Notes: generated by a model from the letters alone, not told the origin. Numbered from the stretch's first letter, positions 1 through 9,418 are shown. The stretch: 64,000 nucleotides of DNA from JADMIH01 sp036399775 (GCA_036399775.1 DASWMJ010000046.1:1-64000), one strand, 5' to 3'. Translations and numbers: made by a program.

Positions 1-2211
1 GGTCTGGCTGCTGGTCCATACCCTCTTATTCGCAGGGAAGGGCGGTGGGGTACCTGCGGTGACACAGCCCTGGAAGACCGTGATGAGGCCGTTATACCCT
101 CCCTGTTGTATGTTCGCGTCGGCATCCGTCCAGGTGGTGCCACCGTCCGTGGATACCTCAAGCACGCCACCGTCGAAGGTATTCTCGAAGGCGAAGCGAT
201 GCCAGAAGGTGAGGGTGGCGGTGCTCACACCAGCCGGTATGTTGATGTTGTTGATGGTGGTCAGCCGAGAGTCGGTGGTCTTGTCAGGGTCGGGAGCGAA
301 AGCCGATCGTGTCCCTGAGTGAGGGTTAGAGGCCACAGACGCCCAGCCGGGTGTAGGCACGGGCGTGGTTGTAGAGGTGATGATGACTGTCTGAGTGAAC
401 ACTCCCAGCGTGCCGCCCTCGAAGCCCTCGTTCAGCACCGTACTGATGTTGCAGGGCGTCGGCGATGGCGGGACGGTGTTGGTAGGTATGGGTGTAATGG
501 TGGCGGTGCGGGTAGGGGTATTGGTAGGAGGGGTGCCCGTCACTGTAGGTGTGGGGGTGCCGCCTGCCGCCGTGCAGCCGGGGAACTTGAACGCGCCCAC
601 GCCGCCGCGCCAGCCTACCGCGCTGGTGGTCGGCACGTACTCGTTCGTGTACCAGAAGGTGCAGTCGTCACTTGGGTCTACGTTCATCGAGGTGTAGTCA
701 CCCCAGCGCGGGCTGCCCGTCTGCGAGCCAGTGCCGTTGATGAATGTGCCTTCGCCCTGAGGCATGGTACCCAGGGGATCGCCCGCGAGTCGCCCCGTGT
801 AGCGTATGCTTGGGAAGACGTTCGTGCCGTTGGAAGCGCTAAAGCCCAGGGCCATATTGCCGCTGCCGTCCATAGCGATGCTGCCCATCCACCTGTGAAC
901 GGCGGTGTCGGGCGAGTAAGTGCCCTGCTGGAATATCACAGGGGTAGTGTTAGGGCTGCGCAACTCGTACCAGCGCATGCCTGCCACGCCGGGCTGTGCC
1001 TCTACCGACTGCGCCGTCACGAGCGACTCGTGCGACAGGTAGTTGCGGTACGCCAGGCGGAAGGTCGGGCGCTGCCTGTACGAGAGGATGTCGATCTTCG
1101 CCGTGGTGCCGGGCTGCGGAATGCAGTCTCTCGATGTCGGGGTGCAGGGGAAGACCGAGTCGAACGGTGCCGTAGGTATGATGGTCGGCCCCGTGAATGT
1201 AGAGTTGGCGGTGTTTGCCCAGTCGACGTGGAACTTGAAGAAGAGGATCGCGTCGCTGGCCGCGCCAAAGTCGTTATCCTGCGTGCCCACGAAGTAGTTG
1301 GGGCTGCCAGCCGGGGGCAACACAGAACCATCCAGGTCGGAGGGCAGGAGGCCGTTGGGGCCTGTGCCCGTCTCGGTGGTGGTGAAGCGCACCTGGCGAG
1401 CCGCCGGGTTGCCTACGAGCATCAGATCGCGCTCCAGGGCTATGTTGCCCAGCACGCCGATGCCGCTCTCCCTGGTGTTCAGGTAGTAGGCGTCAGGCCA
1501 GATGCCGTACTTGGGATAGTCGGGGAAGCTGGGGGTCGAGAAAGCATAGCGGTGGTATGCGCCCCTGGGGTCGCTGGTCTGTGAAAGCGCTATGCAGTTG
1601 AAGAACGGCGCGCCGGTATCGGTGAACTGCGTGAGCAGCCAGCGGTCCGCCAACTGGTCGTGCAATACCACCGGGTCGCCCGCGTTCTCGGTCTGGCACG
1701 GGCCACCAAAGCCCGCCCAGAGGGTATTGTTGTTGGCTACGGCGGTCAGGGCAACACCATTCTTGTCGAATATCTGGAAGCCCAGGTTGACCATCTGCAC
1801 GTAGTAATTGGCGCTGACATCGCCGTTAGGGTCGGGCGGGGATACGCCGAACGTATTCGGGATGCCCGCGAAAGTAATTACCGGCGAGGGGATGAGAGGG
1901 GAGGTCAGGCCAAAGCCCCTCTGAAGAGCGCCATCGCCCGAATAGCCCTTATTTACGGGGGCTTTATCGGTGCTGAAGCCCTCGCGTATTTCCCGCACCG
2001 GCCCGGTATTGGTCACAGGCTGTTGGCGGGCTATCAATTCGGTCAGCGGGGGAGAGAGGTCGTACTTGACCGCCGTGCTCACCTCCGGCTTCTGGCTGCT
2101 GGAGGTAGGCTTGCTCTGCGCCGAGGTAGCCTGCCCCCCTACGAAGAAACCTGCCACTACTAACGCGCACGTCAGCAGTGTCGCCACATAATAAAGTTTC
2201 CTTCTAGACAC
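1..2211 (-). CDS. Secreted surface protein with P/T-rich linker and C-terminal EGFE-type module (3' end outside window)
   Basis: The frame is open from 2211 to the left edge (737 codons, no stop). The GTG start follows an AGGAG six bases upstream. A basic start and hydrophobic stretch (residues 5-30) look like a signal peptide. The body (about 85-540) contains PPDPNGDVSANYYVQMVN and GDPVVLHDQLADRWLLTQF, typical of an uncharacterised family of large secreted bacterial proteins. A linker of TPT/PTNTP repeats follows (about 545-585), then a module beginning near residue 594 with EGFEGG and a DGGVLEVSTDGG stretch. This module is paralogous to the one in the next gene. Function is unknown; an extracellular, possibly adhesive or binding, role is inferred. 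No catalytic motif was recognised. Confidence 0.85.
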   Translation of the reverse strand, partial: MSRRKLYYVATLLTCALVVAGFFVGGQATSAQSKPTSSSQKPEVSTAVKYDLSPPLTELIARQQPVTNTGPVREIREGFSTDKAPVNKGYSGDGALQRGFGLTSPLIPSPVITFAGIPNTFGVSPPDPNGDVSANYYVQMVNLGFQIFDKNGVALTAVANNNTLWAGFGGPCQTENAGDPVVLHDQLADRWLLTQFTDTGAPFFNCIALSQTSDPRGAYHRYAFSTPSFPDYPKYGIWPDAYYLNTRESGIGVLGNIALERDLMLVGNPAARQVRFTTTETGTGPNGLLPSDLDGSVLPPAGSPNYFVGTQDNDFGAASDAILFFKFHVDWANTANSTFTGPTIIPTAPFDSVFPCTPTSRDCIPQPGTTAKIDILSYRQRPTFRLAYRNYLSHESLVTAQSVEAQPGVAGMRWYELRSPNTTPVIFQQGTYSPDTAVHRWMGSIAMDGSGNMALGFSASNGTNVFPSIRYTGRLAGDPLGTMPQGEGTFINGTGSQTGSPRWGDYTSMNVDPSDDCTFWYTNEYVPTTSAVGWRGGVGAFKFPGCTAAGGTPTPTVTGTPPTNTPTRTATITPIPTNTVPPSPTPCNISTVLNEGFEGGTLGVFTQTVIITSTTTPVPTPGWASVASNPHSGTRSAFAPDPDKTTDSRLTTINNINIPAGVSTATLTFWHRFAFENTFDGGVLEVSTDGGTTWTDADANIQQGGYNGLITVFQGCVTAGTPPPFPANKRVWTSSQT

Positions 2212-2270
2212 TATCCGCTCCTTTCCTTATCTTTTCATGACCACCGAAACGCGGCGGCACAAGCATGCGG

Positions 2271-2344
2271 AATTTACGAATTACTAATTACGAATTACAA
2301 TTGGCGCCGCGCCCTAATTTGTGATTCGTAAACGGTAATTCGCA
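2271..2344. repeat. Inverted short-tandem array, ATTACGAATT type
   Basis: The left arm (2271-2298) repeats ATTACGAATT-like units. The right arm (2315-2344) carries the degenerate reverse complement, with GGCGCC between them. This is the same layout as the other tandem-arm inverted repeats in the window, with a different unit. Confidence 0.6.
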
Positions 2345-2660
2345 CTCAGTGTTGAGAATAACCCCGATTTATTCCCACACCCATGCTTGCGCTTACCTTG
2401 CTCTTGTGGTCAGCCGTAGAACGTAGACCTGTCTCCAGGTCCGGCGCTACTCCCCTGGGTATGCAAAATCCCGTAAGCAGTGCTTCGGCGGGCATTATGC
2501 CGGTTAGGGGAACAGATTATATATACCCTACACGCCGCCACTTGTCAACACTTCCCAGGCATGAAGCCTGGGCAAACCCATCTAAATTGAATGGATTCCA
2601 CTAGGCTACCCCTGTCATTCTTTGCTTCGCTTAGTGCTGTACTAACGAGATTGTGTCATT

Positions 2661-2690
2661 GTAGGGGCGAGGCATGCCTCTCGCCCCTGC
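2661..2690. repeat. Palindromic GTAGGGGCGAG element
   Basis: GTAGGGGCGAG is followed by GCATGC and then CTCTCGCCCC, forming a stem of at least eight pairs. The outer GTAGGGGCGA is shared with the larger element at 7552-7642, so both probably belong to one family. Confidence 0.5.
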
Positions 2691-2798
2691 CGCACATCTT
2701 TCTTGTCCTGACACAACTTTTTTAATGCAGTATTCAGAATGGTGGAGTAATGGCTTTGCTTATAGATACTGACTTCTATGAACTGCTATCAAAGAAGA

Positions 2799-2824
2799 GG
2801 GAGGGAGCATCTCTGCCCCCTCCC
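2799..2824 (-). terminator. Terminator-like hairpin after the SLH protein gene
   Basis: On the minus strand GGGAGGG pairs with CCCTCCC around a 12-nt loop, followed by TCTTCTTTG, about 42 nt after the stop codon of the gene ending at 2866. The U-tract is imperfect. Confidence 0.45.
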
Positions 2825-2865
2825 ATCCTTTCACCTCTTAACCTTGCTACTCGCTTGCCTGGCAG

Positions 2866-5800
2866 TTAGCGCCGGGCAAGCGTCTGGCAATTGGGGAAGA
2901 AGGTGTTAGCCACAATCTTGGAGGTCTGGCCTCTCGTGGCGTTGTTGTTCGGGCGGAAGTAGGACCGGTTGCCACTCTTACACGGCTCGCCAGGGCTGCC
3001 GCATGGGTACCCGCTCATCACTCCACGCGCCGTCAGCCGCTCGATCCACACGTAGAAGGTGTTCGTGCTGGGCATGTCTTCATACGTCTGGCCGCTCACC
3101 GGGTCGTTGATGTCCGCAGCCTCCGACACTATCTTGGAGATCTGGCCTCTCGTGGCGTTGGCGTTTGGCCTGAAGTACGGCTTGTCACCGTTACCGCACG
3201 GTTCACCCGTGCCGCCGCATGGATAGCCGCCGATGATGGCCCTCGATGCCATCCTCTCTATGTATTCGTAGAATGTGCTGCCGGGTTTCACGTCCTCGAA
3301 GGTCTGCCCGCTCGCTGGCTCGTTGAAGCCTGCCGAGTTAGCCACGATCTTGGATAGCTGCCCTCTTGTGACGTTGTTGTTGGGCCGGAAGGTGTTGTCG
3401 GAGTAGCCGCCCATGATGCCCTTGCATGCCAGGCAGCGTATCTGCGAGTAGAAAGTGCTGTTGGCAGGCACGTCGGTGAATTGCACCGGGCACGCCGTCG
3501 CCGTAGTGGTTGCTACAGGCGTGCGCGTACGCGTAGTAGTAGCTGTACCAGGTGTGCTTGTGGTTACAGTGCCGGGTGTGCTCGTAGTTACCGTGCCGGG
3601 TGTGCAGATGCCGCCGGTCCTGATGACTATATCATCCACCCACCAGCCGGGTGCGCCCGTGTTCAGGTCGCTGCCCTCGCGGAAGCGGAACTGTACGCTC
3701 TGCCCCCTGAGGGACATCAGGTCCACCGTCACGGTGCCGAAGGCCGGGAAGTCCGCCTTCATCTTCACCCATGCATCCCGCCCGGCCAGGGGGTTGCCCG
3801 AGGCCGAGTCTATCACGCCAGTGTAGCCGCCCTCCGTTATCAGCGGCCCGGCGTCCACCCAGAGCAAGCCGTCAGTTGAGTATTCGAGCACCCCTCCATC
3901 GAAGGGCGTGGTCAGGTTCTCGAAGCTGTAGGTGTGCTTGAACTGGAACACCGCCGAAGCAGCCGACGCGGGTATCGCCACCGGAGTGGACTGCGTGAGC
4001 TGCTGGTCGGACTGCTCGTTGGGGTCACTAACGTGCGCGCTGTAATCGCCGGTGGCTACCGTGTTGGTCACTACCTCCCACGGGCTGCTGCCCAGCGTGG
4101 TCACAGCCTCGAAGCCGCCAAGCGTACCATCCTCGAAGCCCTCGAAGAGCAGATTGGTCGCCCCGCATGGCGTGGCTGTGGCTGTGGCAGTCACCGTAGC
4201 GCTGCTGGTAGGAGTGTTACTGGGGCCGGGCGTGTAGCTCGGAGGCACGGCAGGTGTGCGCGTCACCGGGATAGAGGTAGGTGCGGCTGTAGGTGGCGTG
4301 CCCGTGCCTGTGGGGGTGGGGGTCAGCACGAAGGGCTCATCGGGCAGAGGCCACACGAAGACGCCCCGGCTGCGCGTGAACGCGGCCAGCGTGGTGAAGC
4401 CCCTGTCAATGGCGAAGTCCCACACCATCACGCTCGGCATGCCGTTGCTGAACTTGAGCCACACCGGGGAGGCCACCGTTATGTCGTTGGTGTAGTACAC
4501 GCCCCAGTCGGTGCCCGCGAAGACCTGCTGTGGGAAGTTGGGGTTGGCGGTTATACCGTTGACCGGGATGTTCGGCAGGTTGCCGCTCTTGTTGGCCCAG
4601 GTGAAGCTGGCGCAATTCGCCGCCGTGCATGTTACCTGGAAGACGTGGCCGGGCGTGGAGGGCGTATTCTGGTCGAAGCCGCCCACCGCCGCGTACCCTA
4701 CCGGCATGGTAGTGGTCATCGCTATATTCGGGTCGAGCGCCACGTCCAGCACCGGCCTGTTGGGCAGCACTGAGTTGCCTCCCGTGACGTTTACCCACGT
4801 AGCGGTCGTAACAGGCCGCATATGGAGGTTGAAGCCGATAGCCACGTTGCCGTCGTTGGTGCCCGCGATGGCTAGCTTCTTCGTCCTGGGAGCATACGCA
4901 AGCTGATTGATGAACGAGCGGTCGGCCAGGGTGTTCTTGGTCAGGTCCTGGCTTGTCGGCACCCAGGGGCTGCCGATGCGAGCGCCGCCGTCGTTCTCCC
5001 ACACCCGGTAGGTGCCCCCGATCATGTGGACGCAGCCTGTAGGCGGACAATCATCCAGGCCGCCCGGCTCGCCCTTGTATATCTCATACGGGAAGACGAA
5101 GCTGAGGCGCGGCGTGTCAACCGTAAAGTTAGTTTCCACGTTCATCAGCGGGTACGGCCCTGGGTGCCCCGTCTCGGAGAGCCGCATCGCGCCGTTCTGC
5201 GCTTCCATATAGACGCGCTGGCCCAGCACCGGCTCGATACGTGCGTACATGCCGTCGCCGCCGATGCGCTGCTGCCACAGGTACGGCCCGACGCTGGGAT
5301 CGGCAGCCGTCCAGGAGGACGAGCCGTTGTCCTGCGCGCCCGCCACCGCGAAGGGCTGGACCGACGTCGCGAAGTTGGCGCTGATGTCGCCGCCGTAGAA
5401 CTCTATCGTGCTCAGGCTGCTGTTTAGCTGCACTATGGCGGGCTGCACTGTATTGGCGTTCGCCGTGTAGTACACGCCGCCGTCGTTGCCGAATAGCGCC
5501 CTGCTGGACGAGCCTGGGTAGAAGGTGATTGCGTGCTGGTCCACATGCACGGGCCTCGGCACGTTGATCGTGCTGTAGCCGCACGTCAGGTCGCGCACGG
5601 TTTCGCCGCCGTCCTCAGACTTCCAGATGTTGATGTTGTCGAAGAAGATTACTTCGGGGTCGTTGGGGTCAACCGCTATGTGCTGGTCGTACCAGTTCTG
5701 AGCTACATCGCCGCACACGTTCAAGAGGTCGCCCACGCAAGCCCCGCCGCAGGCATCCTGCGCATCTTCCAGGTCCTGTGCGGTCGTGCGCAATTCCCAT

Positions 5801-7158
5801 GTATCGCCCCGGTCGGTGGAGCGCCATATACCCAGCAAACCGCCGCGCTGCACCGTGCCCGTCACCGCTCCCGTCGCGATGGCCTGCACCTCCGCGTAGA
5901 TGTAGTCGGGGTTGCTGGGCGCGAACGCAAGGTCAATGCGGCCCAGGGGGTTGCCCGATACGTACTCGTTCAGAGAGTTGGAGACGATGCGGTTGCCGCT
6001 GCCCGACTCGTTGGGCCAGCCGTTGTTCGATCTGCTCACCAATGACCAGTTCGAGGGGCAGCCGGTAGTGGGCCAGGTCGCCTTGTAGATGCCGTTCGCT
6101 CCGTTATCGCCCAGGTTGACCTGCACCGTAGTGCTGTATCCCCTCGCCCCCACCGCCACGAAGAGGTCGGTCAGGTTGCTGGTGTTGGTCATGGCGATGA
6201 TGGCGGTGATGTCCTGCCTCTGGGTGGGGAATGGATCGGGCAAGCATGGCCCGGCCCAGTTATCCCCCTGGTCGTAAGAGAACCACATACCCCGCTTGGT
6301 GCCCACCGCAAGCTGGTTGCTGTTGAGCGGGTTTACCGCCACCTTGCCTATCGAGTCGTACTGCGGGAAGACGCCGGGCGGCTGCTCGTAAGCCATGCCG
6401 AACACGTCCGCGCCCTTTATCTGCCAGGTAGCGCCCAGGTCCACGCTCTTGAGCAGGCCCGCGCTGCCGAAGGAGAAAGAGCCGAACCGCAGGTCGCCCG
6501 TGCCCGCGTATACGTAGTGGTTGGTGGGGTCGAGCGCCAGGTCGCCTATTGCGCTGGTCGTGACCAGGGGGCTATCGGTCGTCGGCTCCCAGGTGGTAGC
6601 GGGCGAACAGCAGTTGGTGGTCTTCCACACGCCGCCGCCGTCGGATGCGAAGTAGGCGATGGTCGGGGTGATGGGGTCTATGACGATGTCGTTGACGCGC
6701 CCCGCCACGATACCGAAGGAGAAGCACACCTCGCAGGTGTCGCTGTCCTGGGGCTGAGGGCCGATGGAGAGCCATCTGTCGGTGATGAGAGCGAGTGGCG
6801 AGTCGCCCTGCCGGTAGGTCGCCTGCCCTCCGGGCACTCCAGCCTTCACCCTGGCCTTATCCTGCCTGGCGGCTTCAAGGAGCCACCTGGGGTCGGCCTT
6901 GCCCGTGGGGTACGTATAGCGAGCGTTCCAGTACGCGTCTCGCTTGGCGATCTCGCCGCTCTCGTTCCCTTCGCCCGGTTCCGCCGCGTAGAGCGTGTTT
7001 TCCAGGTCGCTTCGCGCCGCAGCCTGCGACTGCTTATAAGTCTGCTTTTGCTGCGACTCTATTTGCAGGCGTATCAAGCCCGCAGTCACCCCCAGCGCCA
7101 CTAAAAGCGCCAGGGTCACCAATAAATCGCGCCGCGTTAGATTGAGTCTTCTCTGCAC
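2866..7158 (-). CDS. S-layer-anchored beta-propeller surface protein (three SLH domains)
   Basis: The product has 1430 residues from a GTG start preceded by AGAGGG. An N-terminal membrane segment lies at about 11-31. Residues about 115-940 carry recurring BNR/sortilin-type signatures (GIWRSTDRGDTWE, GVYYTANANT, IWKSEDGGET), indicating beta-propeller folds. A P/T-rich linker (about 945-1000) leads to an EGFEDG module (about 1003-1185) paralogous to that in the upstream secreted protein. A second T-rich linker precedes three SLH repeats (about 1223-1425) with FRPNNNVTRGQ, FRPNANATRGQ and FRPNNNATRGQ. SLH domains bind cell-wall polymers, so this is a wall-anchored exposed protein. Ligand or enzymatic activity is unknown; sialidase-like annotation would be only fold-based. 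Confidence 0.9.
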   Translation of the reverse strand: MQRRLNLTRRDLLVTLALLVALGVTAGLIRLQIESQQKQTYKQSQAAARSDLENTLYAAEPGEGNESGEIAKRDAYWNARYTYPTGKADPRWLLEAARQDKARVKAGVPGGQATYRQGDSPLALITDRWLSIGPQPQDSDTCEVCFSFGIVAGRVNDIVIDPITPTIAYFASDGGGVWKTTNCCSPATTWEPTTDSPLVTTSAIGDLALDPTNHYVYAGTGDLRFGSFSFGSAGLLKSVDLGATWQIKGADVFGMAYEQPPGVFPQYDSIGKVAVNPLNSNQLAVGTKRGMWFSYDQGDNWAGPCLPDPFPTQRQDITAIIAMTNTSNLTDLFVAVGARGYSTTVQVNLGDNGANGIYKATWPTTGCPSNWSLVSRSNNGWPNESGSGNRIVSNSLNEYVSGNPLGRIDLAFAPSNPDYIYAEVQAIATGAVTGTVQRGGLLGIWRSTDRGDTWELRTTAQDLEDAQDACGGACVGDLLNVCGDVAQNWYDQHIAVDPNDPEVIFFDNINIWKSEDGGETVRDLTCGYSTINVPRPVHVDQHAITFYPGSSSRALFGNDGGVYYTANANTVQPAIVQLNSSLSTIEFYGGDISANFATSVQPFAVAGAQDNGSSSWTAADPSVGPYLWQQRIGGDGMYARIEPVLGQRVYMEAQNGAMRLSETGHPGPYPLMNVETNFTVDTPRLSFVFPYEIYKGEPGGLDDCPPTGCVHMIGGTYRVWENDGGARIGSPWVPTSQDLTKNTLADRSFINQLAYAPRTKKLAIAGTNDGNVAIGFNLHMRPVTTATWVNVTGGNSVLPNRPVLDVALDPNIAMTTTMPVGYAAVGGFDQNTPSTPGHVFQVTCTAANCASFTWANKSGNLPNIPVNGITANPNFPQQVFAGTDWGVYYTNDITVASPVWLKFSNGMPSVMVWDFAIDRGFTTLAAFTRSRGVFVWPLPDEPFVLTPTPTGTGTPPTAAPTSIPVTRTPAVPPSYTPGPSNTPTSSATVTATATATPCGATNLLFEGFEDGTLGGFEAVTTLGSSPWEVVTNTVATGDYSAHVSDPNEQSDQQLTQSTPVAIPASAASAVFQFKHTYSFENLTTPFDGGVLEYSTDGLLWVDAGPLITEGGYTGVIDSASGNPLAGRDAWVKMKADFPAFGTVTVDLMSLRGQSVQFRFREGSDLNTGAPGWWVDDIVIRTGGICTPGTVTTSTPGTVTTSTPGTATTTRTRTPVATTTATACPVQFTDVPANSTFYSQIRCLACKGIMGGYSDNTFRPNNNVTRGQLSKIVANSAGFNEPASGQTFEDVKPGSTFYEYIERMASRAIIGGYPCGGTGEPCGNGDKPYFRPNANATRGQISKIVSEAADINDPVSGQTYEDMPSTNTFYVWIERLTARGVMSGYPCGSPGEPCKSGNRSYFRPNNNATRGQTSKIVANTFFPNCQTLARR

Positions 7159-7711
7159 CCTGCATTCCCTCTCTTTCTTGTCTAGTTTCAGGTTGCCGCG
7201 TGTAGTCTAAGCCCGGTGCGCTTGCATTTGTGGTCCTCTTGTCGGGATTGAGATACGTCGCTGGAACCACTGGAACCATCTGTGAGGCGACTACGCGCGT
7301 GAAAGCTGCTGCTTTCTGACTTAGACTATGTAGTTGGGGAGGTGTGTGATGCCAGGTAGTAGTGCTATGCGTACCGAGCGAATCAAGAATCAGTGCCAGA
7401 ATCGTGCCACCGACTTGACTCGCATCTAAATGGGTATCTATAATGCTTCCGCAACTGCCACGCACGACCCTTGCGAGCGTCCACCCGACATCCTATCCTG
7501 AGGCTTAAGTACATGACTGACGAAATTGTGGCCAGAAATAAAAGATGCACGGTAGGGGCGACCCGCCGGGTCGCTCTGGTGGGGATGGCGAACCAACTTT
7601 ACGCGTGACCCCGGACAGGGCGACCCGCCGGGTCGCCCCTACGGAGACACTTCTTTGTTTGTCATGTATTTAAGAAGCACAATAAGAACATGCTAATTCA
7701 GAACTCCCCCA
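7159..7711. other. Divergent intergenic region between SLH protein and rsgA
   Basis: This 553-nt spacer holds the upstream regions of both divergent genes and the palindromic element at 7552-7642. A minus-strand frame reaching 7465 overlaps the SLH gene start and encodes low-complexity peptide with no ribosome-binding site, so I do not call it. Confidence 0.55.
7552..7642. repeat. MITE-like element with GTAGGGGCGACCCG ends
   Basis: The 91-bp element starts with GTAGGGGCGACCCG and ends with its near reverse complement (CGGGTCGCCCCTAC). Each end contains a GGGCGACCCGCCGGGTCGC-type palindrome. There is no coding capacity. Similar ends occur at 2661-2690. Confidence 0.65.
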
Positions 7712-8635
7712 ATGGCTGAAGTCGCCGACAGACCCGATGTCGGGCAGATCATACGCCTGTACGCCGACGTAGCCACCGTGCAGCTTCCCCAGGGCGCGGT
7801 GGAAGGCATCATGCGGGGCAAGCTCTTCAGGGCAAGCCCGCCCGCCGTCGGCGATTGGGTCAGGGTGAAAGAGATGGCAGGCACATACGCCATCACCGAA
7901 GTCCTCCCCCGCAAGAGCGCGCTTGAGAGGCGCGCCGCGGGGCATAATGTTCGCCCCCAGGTGCTCATCGCTAATATAGACCAGGTGCTTGTGGCCTTCG
8001 CGGCAGCCCGCCCCGACCCCACGCTGGGCATGCTCGACCGCTTCCTGGTAGTGGCCGAAGCCAACAACCTTGAAGCACATATAATTGTCAACAAGCTCGA
8101 TCTTGCTGAGGACGAGCAAGCCACCCGCGCGCTGTTCGCCCCATACGAGCAGGCGGGCTACACGGTGCATTACACCAGCGTGAAGGCGGGGATTGGTTTG
8201 GAGGAGCTAAGGAGCGCGCTTTCGGGGAAGGAGTCCGTTTTCGTAGGCCCGTCGGGAGTAGGCAAGTCGAGCCTGCTGAATGCGCTCTACCCTGGCCTGG
8301 ACCTCAAAGTAGGGCAGATCAGCGAAGCCTACGGGACGGGCAGGCACACCACAGTCGGCGGCTTCCTTGTAAAGCTACCGGAAGGAGCCACAGTAGCCGA
8401 CACCGCAGGCCTGCGCGAAATCGGGCTGTGGATGGTACCCCCCGATGTGCTCCCCGACTGCTTCCCGGAGTTCCGCCCCCACATGGACAACTGCCGCTTC
8501 AGCGACTGCGCCCACCTCTCCGAACCCGATTGCGCCGTCCGCGCCGCCCTCGACCGCGAAGAGATAGCCCCATCCCGCTACGAAAGCTACACCCAGCTAA
8601 GAGCAGAAGCCGAAGCGACCTTCCCCAAGTGGTGA
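7712..8635 (+). CDS. rsgA: Ribosome small-subunit-dependent GTPase RsgA
   Basis: RsgA (YjeQ) is a circularly permuted GTPase acting in late 30S maturation. The 307-residue protein has an N-terminal OB-fold region (about 8-70). Its G motifs come in permuted order: NKLD 127-130, GPSGVGKS 179-186, RHTT 211-214 and DTAG 230-233. A C-terminal zinc knuckle follows, with Cys261, Cys266, His268 and Cys274. All key residues are present and the length is normal. It is transcribed alone, divergent from the surface-protein genes, and followed by a heptamer array and the REP/transposase unit. Confidence 0.96.
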   Translation: MAEVADRPDVGQIIRLYADVATVQLPQGAVEGIMRGKLFRASPPAVGDWVRVKEMAGTYAITEVLPRKSALERRAAGHNVRPQVLIANIDQVLVAFAAARPDPTLGMLDRFLVVAEANNLEAHIIVNKLDLAEDEQATRALFAPYEQAGYTVHYTSVKAGIGLEELRSALSGKESVFVGPSGVGKSSLLNALYPGLDLKVGQISEAYGTGRHTTVGGFLVKLPEGATVADTAGLREIGLWMVPPDVLPDCFPEFRPHMDNCRFSDCAHLSEPDCAVRAALDREEIAPSRYESYTQLRAEAEATFPKW

Positions 8636-8650
8636 GTGGCGAGTGCGAGG

Positions 8651-8682
8651 TGTCAGGGGTTAGGGGTTAGGGGTCAGGCATC
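8651..8682. repeat. G-rich heptamer array (GGGGTTA/GGGGTCA)
   Basis: About four degenerate heptamer units lie just after rsgA. An inverted C-rich counterpart occurs at 9419-9442, so the two arms bracket the REP/transposase unit. Confidence 0.75.
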
Positions 8683-8727
8683 AGAAGCTAGAGGTAAATT
8701 TGCAATCAGCAGATAGCGCAGAGGAAT

Positions 8728-9387
8728 AGCCCCGGAGGGGCGCAAGAATGTAGCCCCACGGCGCAAGCCTGGGGAAACGTGCCAACCTAATCAGAATAGC
8801 CCCGGAGGGGCGTAAGACGTAAAAACCCCGCCCCAAAGGGTCCCTACTCCCATATGTACCGCTCGTCATATGGAATATCATGCCTCTTCAATAGGGCCAA
8901 GAACTCCTCTTGAAAAGACACCTTGCGATGGTGCTCTTCCTGGTTCGCGATATTTTCCTCAACATCCTTTATCGCTGATTTGCTAACACTAAACGCCCCA
9001 TATCCCTGTTGCCAACCAAACCCGTGCCGCTCAGGCCATTTCTCGTGCGCCCAGCGAGACGAATTTGCCTTCACTACACGTATAAGATCCGCAATCGCTA
9101 CCGTCGCGGGCAACGCAACGAGTAGATGCACATGGTCTTTCATACCGTTGATTATCAATGGCTTGCCGCCCATTTCCTTGACGATGCCGCCCAAATAAGC
9201 ATGCAAGGGTGATTTCATTTCAGGAGTAATGGATGGAGTACGGTTCTTAGTGCCGAATACTACATGCGTCACAAGGTGCGTAAACGTATGCGCCATATTC
9301 TTACGCCCCTCCGGGGCTACTCGATTGTGGTGGGCACTTTACCCCAGGCTTGCGCCAGGGGCTACACTCTTACGCCCCTCCGGGGCT
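8728..9387. mobile_element. REP doublets flanking a RAYT-type transposase
   Basis: Two REP palindromes (AGCCCCGGAGGGGCG at 8728-8742 and 8798-8812) lie left of the transposase gene. Two in opposite orientation (9304-9318 and 9373-9387) lie right of it. Within each doublet the copies are about 70 nt apart and separated by a second conserved motif containing CCCCAGGCTTGCGCC or its complement. This matches the REPIN/RAYT arrangement known from other bacteria. Confidence 0.8.
8844..9296 (-). CDS. IS200-like (Y1/HUH) REP-associated transposase, possibly inactive
   Basis: The 150-residue protein matches the Y1 transposase family (COG1943, RayT-like). It has the HUH motif His55-Val-His57 within DHVHLLVALP, the conserved KANSSRW block (77-83), GWQQGYGAFSVS and the C-terminal IPYDERYIWE. 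Such enzymes nick and join single-stranded DNA at palindromic sites, using one tyrosine in a helix usually written as [K/R]YIxNQ. Here that position reads ENIANQ: Asn115 (codon AAT) replaces the expected Tyr (TAT), a one-base difference. The frame is otherwise intact. It is flanked by inverted REP doublets, its likely substrates. Loss of the nucleophile is inferred from family memory and needs an alignment. Confidence 0.9.
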   Translation of the reverse strand: MAHTFTHLVTHVVFGTKNRTPSITPEMKSPLHAYLGGIVKEMGGKPLIINGMKDHVHLLVALPATVAIADLIRVVKANSSRWAHEKWPERHGFGWQQGYGAFSVSKSAIKDVEENIANQEEHHRKVSFQEEFLALLKRHDIPYDERYIWE

Positions 9388-9418
9388 ATTGCGTTCCCCA
9401 CCTGTCTCTGCTTTACGT

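Larger units (their letters stand above)
2212..2865. other. Intergenic region, 654 nt, repeats only
   Basis: I see no convincing gene here. It contains a short-tandem inverted array (2271-2344), a 30-nt palindromic element (2661-2690) and a terminator-like hairpin (2799-2824). The short plus-strand frame at 2383-2604 has no ribosome-binding site or recognisable content. Confidence 0.6.

Noticed and set aside
319..1584. Long plus-strand frame (421 codons) opposite the secreted protein
   Set aside because: It is Arg/Gly/Ala-rich shadow coding; the minus strand encodes a coherent secreted protein with signal peptide and linkers.
7034..7465. 143-codon minus-strand frame overlapping the SLH gene start
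   Set aside because: No ribosome-binding site, low-complexity product, overlaps a real start out of frame.
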